DNA from: Nitrospiraceae bacterium UBA6905
Lineage (GTDB): Bacteria > Nitrospirota > Thermodesulfovibrionia > Thermodesulfovibrionales > UBA6898
NCBI GenBank assembly: GCA_002451165.1
Contig: DKBH01000013.1
Location: forward strand, 1 to 13,868
Length of the DNA stretch: 13,868 nt
Reading direction: 5' to 3'
Positions 6,104 through 13,433 of the stretch are shown one piece after another. The notes beneath the pieces are model-generated. The model was not told where the DNA came from and ran no database searches. It worked only from the letters and a program-made list of their open reading frames with translations. A program made the position numbers and the translations under genes. Within the stretch, counting starts at the first letter, position 1. Each line of letters opens with the position of its first letter.

Positions 6104-8527
6104 ATGATTAAACCGCTGGGAATTGATGAGCTGTATCGGTGCTGCGACCCTTCTGTTTTTACCTTCCAGACAACGGATGAACTCCAGGAGGATATCGAGA
6201 CTATTGGGCAGGACCGGGCTCTCCGGGCTATTGATTTCGGGCTGAACCTTGAGAGCAGCGGCTTCAATATCTTCATGCTCGGTGAAAACGGCACCGGGAA
6301 GATGACCACGATCAGGAAACTGCTGGGCAAGAAGGCGGCTGAAGAGCCGGTGCCTCCGGACTGGTGCTACGTCTACAATTTTGCCGACCCTGATGCGCCG
6401 CTGGCGGTTTCCCTCTCCCCGGGGCAGGCCCCGATTTTTCACCGCGACATGGATGAACTCGTAAATACGCTTCAAAAAGAGATCCCGAAGGTCTTCGAGT
6501 CGAAGGAGTACGAGAAACAGAAGAACAAGCTGATGGAGAATTTCCAGAAGCGGCAGAAGGCGCTTTTCACCAAACTGGAGGAGGATGCCGAGGCAAAGGG
6601 ATTTTCTATCAGGAAGAGCGTGACCGGCCTCATGATCGTGCCGATGAAGAAGAGCGGGGATCCGCTTACGGAAGAAGAGTACGAAGCGCTCGACGAAAAG
6701 ACGAAGGAGAAGATCGACGAGATCGGAAAACTGCTGCAGGAGAAGCTGAACGATATTGTCAGAGAGGTCAGGGAGGGGGAGAAGGGCCTGAAAGCGCAGC
6801 AGGCCGCCCTTGAGCGGGAGGTTGCGCTCACCGTGGTGGGCCACCTCATGGATGAGCTGAAACATAAGTACCAGGAGCATGAAAAGATCTCGTCCTACCT
6901 TGCCGACGTCACAGAAGACATCCTGAACCATCTGGACGATTTCAAGTCACAGGAAGAACAGGCGCCGCCGCTTCCGTTCATGCGCCTTCAGAAGAGTGAG
7001 CCGACCTATACCCGCTACACGGTCAATGTGCTGGTCAGCAACAAGGACGCGAAAGGTTCCCCCTGCATCTATGAGAGCAATCCGACCTATTTCAACCTAT
7101 TGGGCAGGCTTGAGCACAAGTTCCAATACGGTGTGGCGATAACGGACTTTTCCATGATCAAGGCAGGGTCGCTGCACCGGGCAAACGGCGGGTACATCGT
7201 GATCAATGCCCTTGATCTGCTCAGAAACATATTCTCCTATGATGCCCTGAAGCGTTCGATCAAGAACCGGGAGATCAAGATTGAAGATATCTGGGAGCAG
7301 TACCGCCTGATCTCCACAACGACGCTCAGGCCTGAAGCTATCCCGCTGTCCGTAAAGGTGATCCTTGTCGGAACTCCCTATCTCTACTATCTCCTGTACA
7401 CCCTGGACGAGGAATACCGCGAGCTTTTCAAGGTGAAGGCGGATTTCGACAATCGAATGGACGCTACGAACGAAACGGTCCACAAATACGCAGCGTTTAT
7501 TGCGAGCACTTCGAAGAAGGACAAAACGCTTCCCTTTGACCGCTCGGGGGTCGCAAAGATCGTCGAATACGGATCGCGCCTTGCAGGACACCAGAAGAAA
7601 CTCTCGTCTCAGTTCAGCGAAGTGTCCGATCTCATCAGGGAGGCGAGCTTCTGGGCGAAGCGATCGGACAGTCGGATCGTTAAGGATGAACACGTGGAAA
7701 AAGCTCTGGAAGAGAAGGTTTACCGCAACAATCGGATCGAGGAGCGCATGCAGGAGATGATGGTCGAGGGAACGATCATCGTTGATACGGACGGAGCGAA
7801 GGTGGGACAGATCAATGGTCTTGCGGTCCTCGGCATGGGTGATTATCTGTTCGGAAAACCTTCGCGGATCACGGCAAAGACCTATGCCGGAAAAGGCGGC
7901 GTGATCAACATCGAGCGGGAGACAAAGATGAGCGGCAAGATCCACGAAAAGGCGGTGCTGATCATCTCCCACTATATCAACAGCGCCTATGCCCGCAAAA
8001 AGCCGATAAGCTTTTCTGCCTCTATTACCTTTGAACAGCTTTACGACATGGTCGAGGGCGACAGTGCTTCCTGCGCGGAGCTGTATGTGATCCTGAGCAG
8101 CCTTTCGGGCGTCCCGCTCAGGCAGAACCTGGCCATAACGGGCTCGATGGACCAGCATGGCGATGTGCAGCCCATCGGCGGGGTCAATGAAAAGATCGAG
8201 GGTTTCTTTGATCTTTGCAAGGTCCGCGGTCTCGACGGCACGCACGGCGTGGTCATCCCGAGAAAGAACCTGAGTAATCTGATGCTCAAGAAAGAGGTCG
8301 TCGATGCGGTGAGGAACGGAAAGTTCTCAATCTTCGCCATCAGCAGGGTCGAGGAAGGGCTTGAGCTCTTTACGGGCATGCCGGCAGGTGAACTGAGGGA
8401 TGATGGCACGTGGCCAGAAGGTTCTATCAACCATCTCGTCATGAAGCGGCTGGAAGAGATCAGCAAAGCATATAAGGAAAAGGAAAAGAAGGAAGAGCAG
8501 AAGGATAAAGAAAACGACGCGGGATGA
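6104..8527 (+). CDS. Lon-like (LonB/LonC-type) S16 peptidase with AAA-type region
   Basis: This 807-residue protein belongs to the Lon-like ATP-binding protease group (COG1067, which includes E. coli YcbZ and Meiothermus LonC). The C-terminal S16 domain has the serine in EGDSASCAE (S654) and the lysine in PIGGVNEKIEG (K697). The spacing of 43 matches E. coli Lon (679-722). The N-terminal region has a Walker A-like loop GENGTGKMTT (60-69), with Met where Ser or Thr is expected. A highly charged, probably coiled-coil insertion spans about 130-270. The Walker B-like strand reads GGYIVINALDLL (362-373), without the usual Asp-Glu, so ATP hydrolysis may be weak or absent. There is no N-terminal Lon substrate domain. 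A strong GGAGGAGGG (6093-6101) precedes ATG 6104. The stop overlaps the next gene by 4 nt. Confidence 0.92.
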   Translation: MIKPLGIDELYRCCDPSVFTFQTTDELQEDIETIGQDRALRAIDFGLNLESSGFNIFMLGENGTGKMTTIRKLLGKKAAEEPVPPDWCYVYNFADPDAPLAVSLSPGQAPIFHRDMDELVNTLQKEIPKVFESKEYEKQKNKLMENFQKRQKALFTKLEEDAEAKGFSIRKSVTGLMIVPMKKSGDPLTEEEYEALDEKTKEKIDEIGKLLQEKLNDIVREVREGEKGLKAQQAALEREVALTVVGHLMDELKHKYQEHEKISSYLADVTEDILNHLDDFKSQEEQAPPLPFMRLQKSEPTYTRYTVNVLVSNKDAKGSPCIYESNPTYFNLLGRLEHKFQYGVAITDFSMIKAGSLHRANGGYIVINALDLLRNIFSYDALKRSIKNREIKIEDIWEQYRLISTTTLRPEAIPLSVKVILVGTPYLYYLLYTLDEEYRELFKVKADFDNRMDATNETVHKYAAFIASTSKKDKTLPFDRSGVAKIVEYGSRLAGHQKKLSSQFSEVSDLIREASFWAKRSDSRIVKDEHVEKALEEKVYRNNRIEERMQEMMVEGTIIVDTDGAKVGQINGLAVLGMGDYLFGKPSRITAKTYAGKGGVINIERETKMSGKIHEKAVLIISHYINSAYARKKPISFSASITFEQLYDMVEGDSASCAELYVILSSLSGVPLRQNLAITGSMDQHGDVQPIGGVNEKIEGFFDLCKVRGLDGTHGVVIPRKNLSNLMLKKEVVDAVRNGKFSIFAISRVEEGLELFTGMPAGELRDDGTWPEGSINHLVMKRLEEISKAYKEKEKKEEQKDKENDAG

Positions 8528-9417
8528 AACGGATGCGCCATTTTTTACCCTTTGTCCTGCTGGCAGTGATCACTTCTCCTCTTGCCGTACTGCCCTATCG
8601 GATTGCACTTCGGGCGGGAGATCTGCTCGGGATCCTTGCCTATGTCTTCTGGAGCAGCAGGCGGCGCATTGCCCTGGAGAACCTTCAGGGCGCTGTGGAC
8701 CGCGGCGTCCTTGTCCTCGCTACGGATCCCCGATCAATCATCAGGCAGAACTTCAGGAATCTCGGCAGGTCCGTCATAGAAGTGGCCAAAATCTATTACG
8801 GGTTTGGTCAAAGTGTCTTCCGGCATGTTGCGGTGAAAGGCGAGGAAAACTACCGAAAAGCGTCGCAGAAAGGCAGAGGGGTCCTGTGTGTCACTGCCCA
8901 CTGCGGCAATTGGGAGCTGCTGGCCGTCTACATTTCGGTGAAGATTGCCAGGATCACTATCGTCGCCCGAAAGCAGGACAATCCCTACCTGAACAAATGC
9001 ATCGAAAGGACACGGGAGAAATACGGCAATCAGACCATTTACAAAGAGGGGGCGTTGAAAAAGATGCTCGCTTCCCTGAAAAAGGGCGGACTCATCGGCA
9101 TTCTTATGGACCAGAGCGTCATACGCTCAGAAGGCATTATTGTCCCCTTTCTCGGGAAAAATGCCTATGCCATGAAGACGCCTGCTATTTTGGCAAGAAA
9201 GACCGGAAGCCCTGTTGTCCCTGCATTCATCAGACGGACCAAGGACGGACATCTCATTGAAGTGGGAGAAGAGATTCCCCTCTCCGCGGCTGCAGACAGC
9301 GAAGCGGCTCTGATCCAGGATACGATCAACTTCCTGCGGCCGATGGAGGATTTCATCAAGCACTATCCTGCTGAATGGCTCTGGATCCACCGAAGGTGGA
9401 AGAGGATCAGGGAGTAA
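8524..9417 (+). CDS. Lipid A biosynthesis acyltransferase, LpxL/HtrB family
   Basis: The family transfers a secondary acyl chain from acyl-ACP to a lipid A precursor at the inner face of the inner membrane. The 297-residue length is typical. There is a hydrophobic N-terminal anchor (about 7-25). The catalytic H-x4-E motif is in TAHCGNWEL (H126, E131). A glycine-rich segment (KKGGLIGILMDQ) and the conserved C-terminal WLWIHRRWK follow. ATG 8524 overlaps the stop of the Lon-like gene (ATGA), so the two are translationally coupled. Whether it is the first or second late acyltransferase cannot be told. No other LPS gene is in the window. An outer membrane with lipid A is implied. Confidence 0.9.
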   Translation: MKRMRHFLPFVLLAVITSPLAVLPYRIALRAGDLLGILAYVFWSSRRRIALENLQGAVDRGVLVLATDPRSIIRQNFRNLGRSVIEVAKIYYGFGQSVFRHVAVKGEENYRKASQKGRGVLCVTAHCGNWELLAVYISVKIARITIVARKQDNPYLNKCIERTREKYGNQTIYKEGALKKMLASLKKGGLIGILMDQSVIRSEGIIVPFLGKNAYAMKTPAILARKTGSPVVPAFIRRTKDGHLIEVGEEIPLSAAADSEAALIQDTINFLRPMEDFIKHYPAEWLWIHRRWKRIRE

Positions 9418-9427
9418 CTCGGATCAC

Positions 9428-9454
9428 AAATAGTGAGCGCGGACTGCTATTTTT
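9428..9454 (+). terminator. Weak intrinsic terminator candidate in the convergent gap
   Basis: AAATAGT (9428-9434) pairs with ACT (9443-9445) and CTATTT (9447-9452), with one bulged G, followed by TT and GTCC. The stem is AT-rich and the T-tract short, so it is weak. Its position 10 bp after the acyltransferase stop, before a convergent gene, is where a terminator is expected. The rest of the gap to 9564 holds no gene. Confidence 0.35.
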
Positions 9455-9564
9455 GTCCTTGCACTGCCTCGTGATGCAGCATCGACTCGGTTGCAACAAT
9501 ATTTCTTGAGCGACGCAATGCTGCAAGCACTTCACTCTTAAAAAATAAGGAAGAGCTATCGGAT

Positions 9565-10134
9565 TTACCTGACCTTACGCTCAAACTTTTCCATGAGAAA
9601 AAACATTCCCCCTGCGATAATTACGAGAAGCGCCAGGATTGTCCAGTGGTTAGCGCCCGTGATACCGGGAACGGTCGCATCTCCCATCGGAGAAGACTGA
9701 TAGAAATCTTCGATTACAGGGTAGACAACGGCAAATAACAGGGAGCCGATGCTGATGCCGGCCAGCGTGACCAGCGCATCGAGCCTGCCCGAAGCAAGAC
9801 CTGCAACAGCAGTGCCAGGACAGTAGCCGCTTATCACAAAACCGATGCCGAATAAGGCGCCGCCTGCAATTTGGGGCCAGAAGAAGGTCGGGACGATCCA
9901 GACCCTATTCAGATCAAGTAGCTTGAGGTCTGAAAGGAAGTAGAACCCGATGGATGCAACGATTATAGCGGTAAACATGACCTTCGGCACGACGAAGTCT
10001 GTAAGATAAAAAACACCGGTCAGCTTATGCGGATTCCCGAGGCCTCCTCGTTCGAGAAACAGACCGAAAAAGAAGCCGAGAACGACAGCAAGAAGCAGGC
10101 CCGTTTCCTCGCTTATGATTAAGGGAGCGGTCAT
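9565..10134 (-). CDS. YeeE/YedE-family sulfur transporter, second half
   Basis: This 189-residue membrane protein has several hydrophobic segments and the YeeE/YedE (PF04143) motif GGALFGIGFVISGYCPGTAVAGLASGR at about 91-117, with C105. GLFLERGGLGNP (about 24-35) is another conserved loop. Single-chain YeeE proteins import thiosulfate through conserved cysteines; two-gene versions are known near sulfur metabolism genes. ATG 10134 overlaps the upstream partner's stop (ATGA) and has AGGAGGT 7 bases upstream. An ATG two codons earlier (10140) lies too close to that Shine-Dalgarno. The longer open frame from 10203 would overlap the partner gene and add no family sequence. The substrate is inferred to be thiosulfate or another reduced sulfur compound. 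Confidence 0.88.
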   Translation of the reverse strand: MTAPLIISEETGLLLAVVLGFFFGLFLERGGLGNPHKLTGVFYLTDFVVPKVMFTAIIVASIGFYFLSDLKLLDLNRVWIVPTFFWPQIAGGALFGIGFVISGYCPGTAVAGLASGRLDALVTLAGISIGSLLFAVVYPVIEDFYQSSPMGDATVPGITGANHWTILALLVIIAGGMFFLMEKFERKVR

Positions 10135-10643
10135 CTCCATAACCTCCTGAAAAGAGCTGCAGCAATAAAGCCGCTCGCGAACATGGCAATGACGAATATC
10201 CATCCCCCTAATGCCAGTTGCGCACCTCCTGACAGGGCAACCCCGCTGGTGCAGCCCCGCGCGAGCCTGCTGGCAAATCCGATCATGATGCCGCCTGACA
10301 CAGCAGCGATAAGACGGTTGAACGTGCTCATGCTTGAGCCGCGGTCAACCTGGAACCTGAAATTGCGGCTGAGGAGTGCTGCTGACAGGGCGCCAAGAAA
10401 GAGACCGCCGACTTCGAAGAGCATCCAGTTCTTCAAAGGCGATGCGACGTTCAGGTATTGGGATACATAGGTGAGGCGCTGTGCAAAGTCGGGATGCGCC
10501 TTGTTCAGTCCGACGCTTGCCAGCAGCGAAAAAGCGCTGGACGCTCCCAGTCCCCATCCGGCCAGGTAAAATGTTGCCAGTAGGGTCAACCCGAGCCCAA
10601 AGCCTGCTGCATAGGGTGACCAGAACGTGTTCTTTGTCATCAT
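10131..10643 (-). CDS. YeeE/YedE-family sulfur transporter, first half
   Basis: This 170-residue membrane protein carries the YeeE/YedE signature GFASRLARGCTSGVALSGGAQLALGGWIF at about 122-150, with C131 in the typical ARGCTSG. N-terminal hydrophobic helices include GFGLGLTLLATFYLAGWGLG. It is roughly half the length of a single-chain YeeE, and the other half is encoded by the next gene with a 4-nt overlap, so the two probably form a heteromer. GGGAGGT lies directly before two adjacent ATG codons (10643 and 10640); the second is better spaced, so the start may be one codon later. The long N-terminal part between the helices (about 45-75) includes a soluble loop. Confidence 0.88.
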   Translation of the reverse strand: MMTKNTFWSPYAAGFGLGLTLLATFYLAGWGLGASSAFSLLASVGLNKAHPDFAQRLTYVSQYLNVASPLKNWMLFEVGGLFLGALSAALLSRNFRFQVDRGSSMSTFNRLIAAVSGGIMIGFASRLARGCTSGVALSGGAQLALGGWIFVIAMFASGFIAAALFRRLWR

Positions 10644-10690
10644 GACCTCCCGGTTACACTGAGCGCATGCACCATACGAGCAGCGTTGTT

Positions 10691-10721
10691 GTTATCGCAT
10701 CAACACGTGCTATATCAACAC
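10691..10721 (-). promoter_or_regulatory. Candidate promoter with direct repeats upstream of the YeeE pair
   Basis: On the minus strand TTGATA (10718-10713) and GATAAC (10696-10691) are separated by 16 bp and resemble -35 and -10 elements (5/6 and 4/6 matches to the consensus). The word GTGTTGAT occurs twice, at 10721-10714 and 10706-10699, in direct orientation and 15 bp apart, overlapping the -35 and the spacer. This could be an operator for a regulator of the transporter. The rest of 10644-10838 shows no gene. Confidence 0.35.
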
Positions 10722-10838
10722 CCTTCTTTTCATATTACCATGTTGAGACCGAAGGTGATCAATACTGCATCTGGATGAAATGACGAGAACGGCCGGTTAT
10801 GGAGGCCTGGCAACCTTTCGAAGGACGTGATCGATTCG

Positions 10839-11825
10839 TTATGAATGAGATGCGCACCGTATGTCGATGCCGCTTAAGTTCTTCGTATGAAAATACCGGT
10901 GCGCAGGGCAGCCGCCGGTGCACGTATCATAATTTTCGCACTGGTGGCTGCTGCACATATTTTTTTCTGAAACCCTGAAGTAATTAAGCTTAGGGCTCAT
11001 CCAGATGTCCTTGAAATCGTCAGTAAATATATTGCCCAGGCAGAATCCGGAGAAATGGTGGAAAAGGTTGCATGGATAGGCTGAGCCATCGGGCATGATC
11101 GCCAGTTTCCTCACTCCTCCTGCACAGCGGACGCCGTCCGGCAGGGTATGTTTCTCGAAGCAGGAGGCATTAACTTTATGGATAGCGATGCCCCTATGGT
11201 GAGCGGCAGTATCGGTATAGCATTTCATGAACTCGGCAAAACTCAGGGCGCTGTCCCGGGCAAAGACAGCTTTTGAGAAAAGGTCCATCTGTATCAGATA
11301 GTAGCGGGTCACCCCAAGATCTTTTATCCGGTCAATGATCGACGGGATCTCCTGTATGTTGTGTCGGCTTACGACGGTCTTGACGATGGGGTCCAGACCC
11401 CGTGTAACAAGTGAGGTAATGCTGGTCATTGCCTTCTCAAAATTATGTGATCGGGTGAGCCGGTTATGCGTTTCAGGGTTGCTCCCCTCAAGCGACACAC
11501 CAATAGTGATCTTTTCCGGGGTTAGACCGCTGAATTCCTCGAGAACATGGGGCAAGCTTCCGTTGGTGCTGATGTTCACCTTAATATGCTCTCGTATCGC
11601 GGCATGAAGAAATGACGGCATCCAGGGCAGCAGAAAGGGCTCCCCGCCCATGATGTCCAGATCGCGTATCCCCAAACGGCAGAGAATATCGAACAGATTG
11701 AGGGCATCCTGCGGCGAAAGGTCCCTGACCGGAGAAGCGTCGTCATTGAAGCAGAAGGAGCAGCGCTGGTTGCAGCGCATCGTGGGATAGAGCTGGACAT
11801 AACCGGGCAGGGGAAACATTCTCAC
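10839..11825 (-). CDS. Radical SAM/SPASM domain protein linked to octaheme cytochrome
   Basis: The 328-residue protein has the radical SAM cluster motif CNQRCSFC (C18, C22, C25), the SAM-binding GGEP (60-63) and a TIM-barrel core. The C-terminal SPASM domain has C234-x12-G-x4-C252, then C291-x4-C296-x5-C302-x3-C306, and C324. This is close to the family pattern except for x4 instead of x2, and it predicts two auxiliary iron-sulfur clusters. SPASM enzymes modify peptides or proteins (anSME, PqqE) or act in heme synthesis (NirJ, AhbC/D). No short precursor peptide gene is visible nearby. The gene lies 33 bp after the octaheme cytochrome, so a role in its maturation is possible but unproven. GTG 11825 has GAGGGG about 6-7 bases upstream; ATG 11819 is a weaker alternative. 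Confidence 0.9.
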   Translation of the reverse strand: MRMFPLPGYVQLYPTMRCNQRCSFCFNDDASPVRDLSPQDALNLFDILCRLGIRDLDIMGGEPFLLPWMPSFLHAAIREHIKVNISTNGSLPHVLEEFSGLTPEKITIGVSLEGSNPETHNRLTRSHNFEKAMTSITSLVTRGLDPIVKTVVSRHNIQEIPSIIDRIKDLGVTRYYLIQMDLFSKAVFARDSALSFAEFMKCYTDTAAHHRGIAIHKVNASCFEKHTLPDGVRCAGGVRKLAIMPDGSAYPCNLFHHFSGFCLGNIFTDDFKDIWMSPKLNYFRVSEKNMCSSHQCENYDTCTGGCPAHRYFHTKNLSGIDIRCASHS

Positions 11826-11858
11826 TACTTTCCCCTCATGGGCATGAGCCTGCGTTCC

Positions 11859-13400
11859 CTACTTGTTCCCCGGCGGCTGCGACGCTGCTGGCTTCAGGAG
11901 GTTACTTTTGAGGTCGATCGTATCCCGCATCTTCCGGAGGTTGTCCGAGAGCTCCCACCAGCCGTTCTTGAACGCGGCATAATCGGGCGCACCGGTCATG
12001 GCCGAGGCATACCGTACCGAATTAGCATAAAATAGCCACTGCTTGATCCAGAGCTTCTCAATCTGCTCGTCAAAGGGGTTAGCCCTGTCTTCGATGCCTC
12101 TGTCCCATGCCTCTGTCATGAGCTTTGTCGCAGCAAGGGTCATCTCGTTTGTCTCCCGTACCGTGTTTTCCATCTTCCCGAAATGGTCGCTTATCCAGCG
12201 TGTACTGTGGCATCCGCGGCAGACATTCTTCATGGTGTCGTAACGTCTTTCCTGTTCAGTCCGGTCGATGAGGAAGTCGGCTGCAGGCTCATTCAGAAAC
12301 GTTGTCGGAAGGGGAAGCCCGTCCTTATTCCTGATGATCGTGGTATTTCCATCCTTCGGCTGCGGATGGGCATAGATGAGCCCGAAAAGGCGCACCCAGA
12401 GGCGGGCGCCGAAATCGTGGGTGCGTCCTGCAATGACTGTCCCGTCTGCGGTGGTGATCAGGCTGTTGTGGCAGGCGGCACAGGTCGGTGCGGTGAAGTC
12501 TTTTCCGAGTCTCCAGGGCACCGCCTCGAAGTCCCATCTGTCCTCAAAGGTTTCATACAGTGTGCCGTGCTTGCTCTCTTTGTAAATATTGTATGCAGGG
12601 ACGTCAGGATCAAGATGACACTGGCCGCAGGTGTACGGTTTCCGGGCAACCTTAATGGAAAAACTATGCCGGGGGTGGCAGGACGTGCAGGACCCTATGC
12701 TTCCATCGGGATTCTCACGGCCCACTCCCTGGCTTGGCCAGTTGGTGAGGTCAGGGATTGTGATCTCTCCCCAGGTACTGCCGCTGAAGACCTTCTTCAT
12801 GCCTTTTACTTCAACCCTGGTGCCATGACACCCGAGACACGTCTCCTGCAGCGTCTGCGGAGAGGGTTCCATCATCGTAATCATGCCGTTGTCTACCTTT
12901 TTTACGCTGTCGATGGTCGATACCAGCGTGTGGTAGAGGGGGTTTGACATGATGTTCTTCCATGCCTGGCCTTTTTTGCTCCCGGTATATTGCGTGACTT
13001 CGATGGGGTGACAGGTGCTGCAGTCGTTCGGCGAGACCACCACATTGATCCGGTACCCCATATGCGGGAAGTTGTCCTGATGCCGGTCGGGGTTCAGGCT
13101 ATGGCATTCGTAGCACCCGACTGCATATTCCGCGAGCGCCGACGGTACGGTCTCTGCCGATATCCGGCGCTGAAGCAGAGCCTGTTTCAGCGCTTTCTGG
13201 GGAGTTGTGTGGGAGTGTCTGCTTGTGAGCCAGTCCTCTACGATTCCGGGCGTAACGCTCCTATGGCACGCGATGCAGGCCTGCGTCTGGGGGCTCAGGC
13301 CTGCGTCATGATCCTCTTTATGTTCTTCTCCGGCGAAGCTGCCGCTGCCGAGGAAAAGAAGCATTGTCGCAATGCTCGCAAGAATTATCATTTTCCGCAT
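11859..13400 (-). CDS. Octaheme c-type cytochrome, hydroxylamine oxidoreductase-like
   Basis: The 513-residue protein has a Sec signal peptide (hydrophobic 4-18, likely cut after SFA at 23) and eight CXXCH heme sites: C42, C96, C127, C188, C238, C258, C307 and C394. Heme count, spacing and the ETCLGCHG context of heme 4 fit the HAO family, where heme 4 is the active site. Members oxidise hydroxylamine or hydrazine, or reduce nitrite, NO or hydroxylamine. Oxidative enzymes carry a tyrosine after heme 8 that crosslinks to heme 4; Y464 and Y474 lie in that region, but I cannot assign either without an alignment. A Shine-Dalgarno (GGAGG) lies about 9 bases before ATG 13400. Located 33 bp after the flavodiiron gene, it likely acts in the periplasm on nitrogen oxides. 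Octaheme tetrathionate reductase is the main alternative. Confidence 0.88.
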   Translation of the reverse strand: MRKMIILASIATMLLFLGSGSFAGEEHKEDHDAGLSPQTQACIACHRSVTPGIVEDWLTSRHSHTTPQKALKQALLQRRISAETVPSALAEYAVGCYECHSLNPDRHQDNFPHMGYRINVVVSPNDCSTCHPIEVTQYTGSKKGQAWKNIMSNPLYHTLVSTIDSVKKVDNGMITMMEPSPQTLQETCLGCHGTRVEVKGMKKVFSGSTWGEITIPDLTNWPSQGVGRENPDGSIGSCTSCHPRHSFSIKVARKPYTCGQCHLDPDVPAYNIYKESKHGTLYETFEDRWDFEAVPWRLGKDFTAPTCAACHNSLITTADGTVIAGRTHDFGARLWVRLFGLIYAHPQPKDGNTTIIRNKDGLPLPTTFLNEPAADFLIDRTEQERRYDTMKNVCRGCHSTRWISDHFGKMENTVRETNEMTLAATKLMTEAWDRGIEDRANPFDEQIEKLWIKQWLFYANSVRYASAMTGAPDYAAFKNGWWELSDNLRKMRDTIDLKSNLLKPAASQPPGNK

Positions 13401-13433
13401 AATCCAGTTCCTCCTCTTCTTCCGCAGGTCCGC

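Noticed and set aside
7097..8245. 382-codon minus-strand frame opposite the Lon-like gene
   Set aside because: It lies antisense to the conserved protease domain and shows no recognisable domain.
12183..12947. 254-codon + strand frame opposite the octaheme cytochrome
   Set aside because: The minus strand has a signal peptide and eight CXXCH sites; the + frame is a shadow.
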